The notes under the pieces are model-generated. The model was not told the origin of the DNA, made no database searches, and worked only from the letters and a program-made list of their open reading frames with translations. Shown piece by piece: positions 13,701 through 25,700 of a stretch of DNA of 64,000 nt. Made by a program: the position numbers and the translations under genes. Source of the stretch: Meta bourneti (taxonomy: Eukaryota > Arthropoda > Arachnida > Araneae > Tetragnathidae); assembly GCA_933210815.1 (NCBI GenBank), contig OW119924.1, forward strand, positions 15,609,926 to 15,673,925, given 5' to 3'. Every line of letters begins with the position of its first letter. Position 1 is the first letter of the stretch.

Positions 13701-16700
13701 TATATGTTTATGATATGCTTAGTATAAAGAGAATAAAATAAGTAATAATTATTTTCGTTTGTGGGAGAGGGTTGAGCACCCAAAATCCTCCCTCTGACTA
13801 GTTATTGTTAAAATAATTTTAAAATCCCGTAGCAACCCCTAAACGGCTGCGGTTTTTTGGAAGTCGCTCAGCAAACTTCTTAATTTATACGGTCATGTAG
13901 CCCTTACAAGCACCATACAATCATTTAGCCCTCCTGGTGGTTATCTTGAAGTATCTTGTCATCAGAAAAACTGACACTTTGATGGAAGAGATATCTCAGA
14001 AAAGAACTGACCACCACATCTTGATCTCGTCATCATCAAAGTATCGGCAATATCTTGACGACGAGATACCTCTTCTCTTTCAAAATTGGTCAGATCTTGA
14101 TGGACGATATATCTCTTCGAAACCACTCGGAGGGTTGACAAAGGTGCCTATCGTAATCAGGGTCAGCCCTGAGCCCAAATGGTGGATATCTTGATGACAT
14201 GTTATCTGAAAAACTGGCCACATCTTGATGGACGAGTTATCTCGTCGTTAGAAAAACTTATCACATTTTGATGGACGAGATATCTTGTCAGAAAAACCTG
14301 ACCAGATCTTAAACACGTCGAAAACATCGACAATATCTTTATGACGAGGTACATCATCATTAACAAAATTGGTCAGATCTTGATGGACAAGATATCTCGT
14401 CGAAACCACGTGAAGGGTTAACAAAGATAGGGTGGCTATTGTAAGCAGGATCAGCCCTGAGACGGCCCTGAGACGATTCCCACAAATGGGGCCCCACATA
14501 CTCCAAGGGGCCCCTTCGTGAATGGGATTGGGAAAGTGGCATTTATTACTAAAAAACTTCATCCTTTTATTATTTAACCGACACACGTAAACGATTACGT
14601 TTACTTCAAAAACGTTTTCTACTGTCAACTATTCAATGCATTTCATTTCAATATCATTTAATTAAAGGGGCCACGGTAGCCCTGTTTGTAGAGTAACGGA
14701 TTATCAAGCGGGGGGGGTTGCGAGTTTAACCAGACCTTACGTGGGGGCTGGTGCACGTTAAAACTGTCATCGCTTCAAATATCCTCATATTGGCGTGGTG
14801 TGGAAATTTGGAAAAAGGGGTGGCACAGCTGAGGTGTTGACCTCATCATCTGACCGTGGTTCAAAATTATGAGGTGTTGCCTAGGATCTTCCCATTCGGG
14901 ATTGATCCCGGACCGTTGCCAATAGCCCGCTGCGCTGCACCAGTACGACGTTAATTCAACTACCTACCTACTCATTTAATCGGAAAAGTTTATTTTTAAT
15001 ATTCCGTGAGGCCCTCAGAGATTGATCAAATTGGGGGGGGGGGTATTTCAATTAACGTCACACTGGAGCAACACAACGTGCTATTGGTGACGGTCCGGGA
15101 CCAATCCCAAAGGGAAAGATCCGAGGACAACACCACGTAATTTTGAACCACGGTCAGATGACGAGGCAACACCTGAGCTGGCACCCCACTCTCCAAACTT
15201 CCACACCACGCCAACGTGAGGACATTTGAGGCCACGACAGATTTAACGTGCACCAGCCCCCTTTGTACACGACGGTGTTTGGCTGGATTCGAACTCGCAA
15301 CCCTTCGGTTGCAAGTCCGTTACTCTTCCAACCGGGCCACCGCGGCCCCTGATCAAATTGGGATTTTCATTTCTAGAGCTTATTCGTGATTGCATGCTTG
15401 TTATTTTCTGTCAACTTTCAGTCTGATTGTGTGTGAAGAATTACTAATTCTCTTGTAGACGCTAGTTTATGTGTATTAGAATGTCAACTTTTCTTCCAGA
15501 CTGTCCAATGTGGAAGCCACCGGCTCCATGTATGTGATCGAGGTAGTGAAGTCGTCCAGTGACAATGATCTCACTCCCGTGTTCGCTGCCATCATATGTT
15601 TATGGGGTAGGGATTGTGCCGCTGTTTCTGCATGCGCTGCATTTGCATGAAATGCTTTGATGCTTAGAACGTGCATGTCGCTTTTCAATTTTTCCCGTGC
15701 TCGCCTAATTCAGACTGGATAAATGTATACGATGGATGAGTTTTTATCAAAGCACCGAGGTCGCCGTGGCTCAGTGGGTTTCCCCACTGCGCTGTCTACC
15801 AGGGCGGCGGTGGCCGGTTGTAAGAGCAACGGATTAGTAACAGGAGGTTTGCGAGTTCGAATCCAACCAAAGGCCGTCGTGTACAAAGGGAGGCTGGTGC
15901 ATGTTAAATCTGTCGTGGCCCCAAATGTCCTCACGTTGGCGTGGTGTGGAAGTTTAGAGAGTGGAGTACCAGCTTGGGTGTTGCCTCGTCATCTGACCAT
16001 GATTCAAAATTGCGTGGCGTTGTCCTCGATTCTTTCCCTTTGGGATGGATCCCGGACCGTTGCCAATAGCCCGTTGTGTTGCTCCAGTGCGACGTTAATT
16101 AAAATACCTACCTTCCTACCTTCGCTATCAACCTGCGAGTTGTATTCGGCGCTGGTTCGGTTCCTCACTTTGTGTATTTATCTTTTCTGTTTGAGTAAAA
16201 CTTTCCTTGTGTGTATTTCTTGACGTTCTCTGTCTTGTGTTTGGCGCAACTTTGCCAAATATGGCCCTTGTGCCATATGAACTGAACAGTGTATTTAAAA
16301 TAAACTTAATCTCACTAAAATTTCAAAGTAAAGACATCTTTAAATTATGAAATCAGTTGTCTTATGCGTTATCTTGACTTAATGTTGACTCACCAGACGT
16401 TATCTGTCTTGTGTTTGGCGCAGCCTGGCCAAATATGCGCCATAAAACTCAAAGCGAATTGAGTACTCCAAAATGTTAAATGATAATCTTGCTAATGATA
16501 CTAAATCTCACTAAAATTTCAAAGCAGCGAAAACTATAAAACAAAACCATAAAATAAAAACTTAAAACATAAATGTTTACGATTCTCATGCAAATCCATT
16601 TTTGGGTTAAATGTCACATTGGAATTCATGGAAATAAAGCTGATGATCAATAAGCCAAAGAGTCGTTAAAAAGACATCGATATCACTGAAAAGCGGATTC

Positions 16701-19700
16701 CAATACTGATTGAAAACATCGTCAGATAAGAATTAAAAACCAATGGCAAACCGCTGGAACGGAACAATAGTGAAAAAGGAAGATATATCTCCTCTCAAAA
16801 TTAATGCAAAAATAGTTCTACAGGTTTTTGCGTAAACCAAAAAATTACATCACATCGAGCATTTGGAAATTGTTAAGCTAGATAGGTACAAAATAGATTT
16901 TTGCGGTGGGAACTTGGGAATAGGTGACCATACAATATATTTTTAAACTATGGAAACATTAAAACAAAAGACTTTTTTATCTTTTAACCTTTTGGCGAAA
17001 TAAAATCAAACTATAGATTTTAAATATAGTTTATATGAAACAGATGTCTATGTGAAATCAAAATACATTTGGATATCTATCTCCCATAAAAGGTCTTACT
17101 ATATAGGATGAGTGACACCATATCGTTGAAGTCCAAGAATTCCGTCGTGTACGAAGGGGCTGGTGCACGTCAAATCTGTCGTGGCTTCAAATGTCCTCAT
17201 GTTGGCGTTGAAGTTTGGAGAGTGGGATGCCAGCTCAGGTGTAGACCTCGCCATCTACCGTGGTTCAGAATTACGAGATGTCCTCGGATTTCTTACTTCG
17301 GAATTAATACCGTACCCGCAACTAACCGGGTGTTTTGCTCCAGTGCGACGTTGAAAAACGACCTACAGTGCATTCCGTCAAAATGTACCGATCTAAAAAT
17401 GTGGCTCGAAAGACAGCCCTGCTTTTTCGCTTATTTATTGGTGTAATTAAATGATATTTAAGTTCATAAACTTTTTAAACTTTCGCTTCATCTCATTGAA
17501 ACTTCCTTTATTTTATTCTACTTTTCTAAGTTTTTTTTAAAAGTTGGTCGCTCCTAGTTTTCCGTGACTCGTACAAGTGCAAGTCCAGGAACAGCCCTGG
17601 CATTGGAAATTTGTTAATTTCCTCTTCGAGTATTTGAAAGGAGGTTATATTTCCAGGAACCATTTTTATGGAGGTGTGGAAAAGGAAGCAGATCTCGCTC
17701 GCTCGCAAGTGGCATGTGGACAACTTCGACCAGGTAGAACCGGACAGGCCTCAGTTCTACGGCACCAAAAGTGAATTCAACAGCTTCACACGAAAATCCA
17801 TCCTCTACTACCCCATCCACAAAAAGATAATGAAGTACCTGTGCTCCCTCTCCGTGCTTTTCTTTATGGTAATTTATTTCACACGAAACTTTGTCTTACT
17901 TCAAAGGCATGCTGAATGTTGACTATTTTCTTCCTAAAAATCTTAAAATGATCATCTATGTTAGTTTTGGGTTGGGTTGGTTTTTTGACCCCTCCCATTT
18001 TCTTATAGATAGTGACGTAAGCCCTACTATTTTCAAGTACATTCCACAAAATATATATATATATATATATATAATCAATCCATCACATAAATCATACCCT
18101 CCACAAAAAGATAATGACCTGTGTTTCCACTCCGTGCTTTTCTTTATGGTAATTTATTTCACATGGAACTTTGTCTTACTTCAAAGACATGCTGAACGTT
18201 GCCTCTTTTCTTTTAAAATTTTTTTTAATGATCATCGATGTTAGTTTTGGATTGGTTGTTTGGTTTTCTGACCCCCTTTTATTTTCTTATTGATACAGGG
18301 ACGTAAGTCCTCCTATTTTCTAGTTCATATCACAAAAAAAGATAATCAATCCATCACATAAATCATACCCTCCAAGAAAAGATAATGAATTACCTGTGCT
18401 TCTTTATGGTAATTAATTTCTTTCTGGTCTCCGTGCATTTTTATGGTAATTTATTTCATACGAAACTGTCTTACTTCAAAGGCATGCTGAATGTTGGCTT
18501 TTTTCTTCTTAAAAAAACTTATAATGATAATCGATCTTAGTTTTGGGTTTAACATCCATTTCAATTGCATCCCGTTCACTTGTTCAAAGGTAGGTATGTA
18601 GGTAGGTATTTTAATTAACGTCGCTCTGGAGCAACACAAGGGGCTATTGGCGACGGTTCGGGATCAATTCCAAAGGGAAAGATCCTAGGAAAATACCACG
18701 TAATTTTCAACCGCTTGTTCAAAGGCGATTCGGTATTTGGTGACGCCTCAACCTATTTTCACCTTCATTCCCTTTTCATTCTGTGCTGATTTTAATCTTC
18801 CAGATTTCTCTTTTCTTTCTGTAATCAAACTGCTGAAAAACTCTTTTGTGCTGTTTTGGGGAGGAGCCGCCGTGGCTCAGTGGGTTTGTCCACTTGCAAA
18901 CAACCTGTGAGGTGTAAGCGGCGCAGGTTCGATTCCTCCCTGGATATATTTCTCTCTTGTTTGTCCATTACTTGACGTTGCCCGTCTTGCATTTGGCGCA
19001 GCTTGGCCAAATATGGCCCTTGCACCATAAAACTCAACGCAACCAACCGTGTAGTTTTAGCAATAGAATGCACAGGTGACGAAAAAAGATGATATGCATT
19101 GATGGACAGAAATCTTTTCCCACCTGTATAAAGTGCAGCTTATTACCAGCCTGTCCGGCACACATCCTGAATTGCATTGGAGCCATACATGAAGACATTT
19201 TTTAAGGACCCGTCTGCCATTGCCCAAAAACCTTTTTTTGCAGACTCAATGACTTAGTGTATTTTGTTTTTTTACACTGGGATAATAAAGAAGCAATAGA
19301 ATGCGGCTTTATAGCTCTAATCAATTATTTAAAACTTCGCGTCAAAACTGGCTCTATATTGTTTATGTCCGTTTGATGCAATTCGTCAATACACTGTTAT
19401 ATCGATCTAAGTACCCCGTACGTGAAATAGTATATCTTTAGATATTTTAGGAGAAATAATAACTTATGTCTCTTTAGGTGATCTTGGTGTTCATCAGTGT
19501 GACATCCGTGATTCTCTACCGTGTGTACATGACCATTTCATTCTGCGGTGACTCTGATGCCACTTGCGATCTTCTTCATGGGACCATCCTTGCCACTCTT
19601 CTCAATACTTTCTCCATCATGATACTGGGAAGGGTAAGTTGAAGGAACCTCCAGAACAACTGCTCCCGCTTAGCTTTTGCACAACCTGTTGAACAACCAA

Positions 19701-22700
19701 ACAACGTATTTTTAGGGTGTGTAAGTCGAAGAAAAATACGTTTGAAGTTCGCAAGACGACAAGCAATTTTCAAATTGTAAGCCAAACCTTCGACACACAA
19801 TTTCAGTTCGGTGATTCTCAATCGAGATTGATGGGGAGTTGCGCGTGAGCATTGATAAAGGGAAGTAAAATGCGCATATTTATACTGATACCGATGAAAA
19901 ACTTCGTATAAATAGCACTAATATAATTAAAAACCGAAAGATAGAAAAGTATAATCCAACTATATTTAATGACGAAAGGTATTTAATTTATTATGACCAT
20001 TTAAGAGGTCACACACACTCACTCGTATGCATAGTTTGTAATTGAATTTTTGTCGAGTTATGTTAGCATTTCAATTCCGAATTTTATGTCAAGGTTATTT
20101 TTGTATGAGCAGCTTTGTTGACTGTATGATGAATAAAAGTAAAAATTTAACTGGAAACTTTATACAAAAAATGCTATTGCCATATGGTATGACTCGTCAC
20201 CGGAAATCCTTGGGAATAACGAAACAGATTTAAGGACTGCAGAGGTTTCTGACAACTATAATTAAATGCAGCTGAATGACAGATTGATTAGAACTTTCAA
20301 ACTCCTTTCAGAACCTTTAAGCGAATTCATCTGGAAGAATATTATGAAACACTTTTCTCTAACAGATGAACTAAGGATATCATAATTTAATAGATGTAAA
20401 ATAAATTCCCTTGCGGAAGGTAGTTAAATTAATTTCGCTCTGGACCAACACAACAGGCTATTGGCGACGGTCCGGCATTAATCCCGAATGAAAAGATCCG
20501 ACGACAACATCTCTTCATATTGAAACACGGTCAGATGACGTGGTCAATACTTGAGCTGGCACCCCACTCTCCGAACTTCCACACCACGTCAAAGTGAGGA
20601 CATTTGAGACCACGAAATATTTAATGTGCACCAGCCCCACGATGGTCTTTGGTTGCTTTGGCTCGCAACCCTCTGATTGCTAATCCGCTACTCTTCCAAC
20701 CTGGCTACAGCGGCCCCTCTGCATAAAGGAAAAGCTAACAATGGTGAAACGTGGAAATATTTCAATTTGTGGGATATAAGGAGAAAATTCAAACAATTTC
20801 TAAATGAGGGTAGGGTATTTAGTTAACATCGCGCGCTATTGGCGACGGTCCGGGATCAACCCCCGAAGGGAAAGTTCGAGGACAACACCACTTAATTTTG
20901 AACCACAGTCAGATGACGAGGTCACACCTGAACTGGCACACCAGTCTCCAAACTTCCACACCACGCCAACATGAGAACATTTGAGGCGACGATAGATTTA
21001 ACGTGCACCAGCCCTCTTCGTAGACGATGGTCTTGGCTGGATTCGTACTCGCAACCCTACGATTGCTAGTCCGTTGCTCTTCCAAGCGGGCTACCGTGGC
21101 TCAATTTCTGAATGAAATTAAACCTATACACACAGCTAATGTTCCATAAAGAAATGACATTGAACCAGGAATACCTCGTAGCTATATTAAACATAATTTT
21201 ACTTAGTTAAATGAGCTCATCTTGGAGGTAACTAAACTGGGGTTTATGTGGATTCCTGAAGCATTGAATTATTTGTTTGTCGCCAGGGGAATTCAGAACT
21301 CCAGGTTGACTCCATTCGACTAAAATAACAAATCAAACTCATAAATTACCGATCCGGAACCATAAGACAGCGATTAGTACCAAAATGGGCTGTTACAATA
21401 TTTTATAGATTTGTTAATATTTTTCTAGTCCACTTCAGTACAAGAGTGACTCAAGAAATACAATAAAAAAGTTATTATTTTCAGCTTGTGTTAATATTGG
21501 TTTTATGAAACATTGAGTAGTACAACAAATCATGTTATTCGCTTGCTTCATTGTCTTCTGATTGGGAAAATCACCATTCATATCGTTTTGTGTTTTTATA
21601 TATTCTTGTTTTAAAATCTCATCTAATTTTTTTGATAAATTCAACATGACTCATTAGTATCTTTTCAAAAATTTTCGAATCCAATTTTTTGAATTTCAAA
21701 ATTTTTATGGATGTTAATTAAATTTCTGCATGACCCAATTCTTACATTTAACCCTCCTGGTGGTATATCTTCGCGTCGAAAACTGCCCTGTAGTGTTCAG
21801 CATCCGGAGCAAAAACCTGTTTCAATCTGTCACCAATTCTGGGCAAGGGACAATTTGTTTTTTCTATTAGGGTCATCATTCCCAATAGGAGTAATGGGGA
21901 AGTCTAAGAGATATCCCATCCTTAGCAAAGCTAACCAAATCTAGATGGGAGAGATTTCTTGTCCTTAGCAAAATTGACCAGATCTTGAACCAGATATCTC
22001 GTCCAAACACTTGGGGGTTAAGATTTCTGGTTTTTAACTTTACGATGCTTTCTATAAATAAAATTTTTAATCTTGTGTTTGGTTTTGTCCGTTTCTGAAC
22101 CCTAAGTCCAATCCTATCCAATAACAAAATTAACCCAATAACAAAATGTGCACACTAATGGTCCATCAATGGGAAACTGATTGTGGATTGTCTTTTGTTT
22201 CTTGCAGATATACGAGATAATTGCAATCAAATTAACCGAGTGGGGTAAGTCTGGTTTTCTCAATTTATCAGTTTGCTATCACATGAATGAATGTTTCACA
22301 CCCTCTTCTCTCATACAATATAGGACTTCTCCGATAAGATATTTCTTAATCGAGGTGATAGCAATTCAAATAAAGAGTACTGTCTACTTCAGAACACCAA
22401 TGGTAGATAAATTCAACAGAAAAATCAATAAGATAATTCTAACATCAAGCACCAAGTGATCTTTGAATGTAGAGATAACGAAAAATAAGCAAATGAGTTC
22501 TATGTTTTTCCTTCTTCCTGGTACGAAGAATAAGAACTGGTGGAGGGCTTTTAAAAAATCGAAAGAGAGTGCTTTATTAAAAATATGAATGTTATACAAA
22601 ATTTAAATTATACATAAACCATATATGATATATATACAACAAAATTTTTGTGATGTTAACTTTTAAAACGTAATTTTTTTGACATTATTACAAATATTTC

Positions 22701-25700
22701 CATTCTGTAGCTATCATGACAGTAATAGTGTTGTACCTCAAAGTTTGGTAACTTTGAGTTGACATGAAGTGTATAAAAGTATATAATATTTCACACTTGT
22801 GTTATGTATTATTAATTCGTACTTAAGTATTAGGATACGTATATATTAATTCGTACATTTGTTTTTATACGAATGTATTAATTCGTACTTAAATATTCGA
22901 AATGTATATATTAATTATTAAGTATTGCATACGTTTATATTATTAGATACGTATTCGTAAGTATTAGATACGTATGTATTAATTCGTACATAAGTATTAG
23001 ATACTCATGTATTAATTGATACATAAGTACCAGATACGCATGTATTAATTGGTACATAAGTATTAGATAGTTGATTAAGTATTAGATTGGTATGTATTAT
23101 AATTTGTACACGAGTATTAAATACTTATGTATTAATTCGCATTTAAGTATTAGGTATGAAATTCCAAACAATACTAGATAACGGTATGACTAGGTTAAAG
23201 TGATTATCATCGACTCCGCCCACATGCTCTGTTTATTTCATTAGAAGGTCGATGGGGTGGAATCGCTGTCGTAAGATCTAAGAAGGGTAGGTCTCGTGAG
23301 CTTACGAATTCACTTGGGCCGATTGGCTATCGAAGCGCCGACTAATGTTTTTAATCATGGTGGATAATCTATATCCAATCAATAATTTGCCCCACATTAG
23401 GATTCATGCTTTTTCTCACTTCACAATGACAGATCATCAAAACCAAGCGATAGGCAGAAATAACATGAAGCTGCGCGCGCGTACTCCTTCTATTTCATTA
23501 GAAAATGGTTATTTTCTTGACATTGCGTCAGTCATTTGAAAATGTTTTCGTTTTGAATATTCCATTCAATCGAGATAATATTCAACGATAAATTTCTCAA
23601 CATCATACAGTTAATGGTAATTTACGGTAGAATAAAATACTATAAGTTGACGAAACAATTCGCTGGAGCACAGACCCTAGATTTATTTTAATAAATGAAG
23701 GTCTTGACATTTAGCTTGAAGGTAGTAAAATAATTTGTTTGTGATGTGTAGACACCATAAAATAGATTCGATAGCAACCACCGATGTCAGTTGCTTTATT
23801 CCAAAGCTAGGTTTACGCAGTGTCAGAAAATAGACCTGACGTGACGACCTTCGTAATATCAGAAATCAATGCATTAGAAGTAGCAAATAATGCAGACAGA
23901 GTTAATATCTTAACTGTCTGCATTAACTGTTTTTCCTCGAACACGCAATCAGGAGAATTTTTCGTGACATTTCGTGCGTATGGATTTATTGGAGAATCAT
24001 CTGGTACTATTATCTTGGTGGGAGTGCAGCAGATTTCCAAGTAAACCAAACGCTGCCTTTCCTTGCGCTTTCAATGTTTCTATCTACGGATTCAGAGCAT
24101 TATATTGTCGTGCTATCAGACTACGTTTTCTAAAACGATACTATAAATCAATTTTGTTATAGTTTTACTTTCAAATAGTCGCCACCTTAATAAATTACAT
24201 TTTAGTCTCATTTATAACGATTTTAAATTTTATTGTCGTAACAAATGGACATTACTTTATAAATTTAAGAATTTTTTAGCAGCATATAAGTTGCGAGTAG
24301 CTGGATTGATTGTCCCACCAGCCATTGCGACCAGTATTAACACAATTCACTTTTGTATTGAAGCTTCACGCATGGTTAAAAATTGAAGCGCATAGAATTT
24401 TAATTTTTATTTGTTCTATAAGCACTGCGAATTTCTGTTTGTTTTACAATTTAATTTAAATTTAAACATGTTTTAGTTACATAGAGACATTCAAAATTTA
24501 ATTTTTTCATATTCCGTTCAGACTCTGAATTCAGTTCTAAAAATTATATTTAAATTATTTTCCTAATTTATTTTGTTCTCTGGGGATTACATTACTCGTC
24601 ATTTTATAAATAAATCTATCTTATATTTTTTTATTCCGGTTGTTAACTTGCTACTAAAATGTTATGTCAGTATTTTAAGTCTTCTCCCGTGCATAACTAC
24701 GCATGCAATTTTCGATTTCTTTGACATTGCAATAAAATATGTATGAAATGCAGAATTATTGAACATATAAAACAACATATATAAACGAATGTAATACCTG
24801 AAATAGAAAAATTCGCAAATGGCGTTTGAAGAGTTATTACTCCAGATACGAATGTGTAAGTGCAGTGCGTACGTTAAATATATAGGCTAAAAATGTTTTC
24901 GCCGTATACAGTACTTAAAGCTTGGATTCTTGGTACAATAGGGCTAAGCACGGACAGTAAATTTTTGCCACATGGATATCTTCTAACAAAACCAACATCT
25001 CAAAGTGCATTAACCCTCCAAGTGGTTTCGACGCGATATGTCGTTCATCAAGATCCGGGGGGCCGCGGTGGCCCGGTTGGAAGAGTAACGGACTTGCAAC
25101 CGAAGGGTTGCGAGTTCGAATCCAGCCAAACACCGTCGTGTACAAAGGGGGCTGGTGCACGTTAAATCTGTCGTGGCCTCAAATGTCCTCACGTTGGCGT
25201 GGTGTGGAAGTTTGGAGAGTGGGGTGCCAGCTCAGGTGTTTCCTCGTCATCTGACCGTGGTTCAAAATTACGTGGTGTTGTCCTCGGATCTTTCCCTTTG
25301 GGATTGATCCCGGACCGTCACCAATAGCCCATTGTGTTGCTCCAGTGTGACGTTAATTGAAATTCCCCCCCAAATTCCCCCCATCAAGATCCGACCAATT
25401 TTGCTAATGACGCGATATCTCGTTCTTAAAGATCTCACCAATTTTTGGATGATGACGAGATTAAGATCTGGTCAGTTTTCTTCCAATGACGAGAACTAGA
25501 TATCTCGTTCATCAAGATCTGGTCAGTTTTGCTAATGACGAGATATCTCGTTCATCAAGATCTGGTCAGTTTTGCTAATGACGATATATCTCGTTCATCA
25601 AGATCTGGTCAGTTTTGCTGATGACGAGATATCTCGTTCATCAAGATCTGATCAGTTTTGCTAATGACGAGATATATCGAGACAACCACCAGGAGGGTTA

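Noticed and set aside
17549..17656. Possible anoctamin exon just before 17657 (after CTCCTAG)
   Set aside because: All frames stop within about 100 bp or fail to match the family, and exon 15500-15606 already joins exon 17657 in phase.
23813..24049. Open frame of 78 codons on - in an anoctamin intron, with a second one on + over it
   Set aside because: No recognisable domain, no splice context, and both strands are open, which suggests chance.
25063..25135. tRNA gene
   Set aside because: The head looks tRNA-like with a B box, but the sequence continues as the SINE-1 body, lacks a clover-leaf acceptor stem, and has a target duplication around the whole unit.
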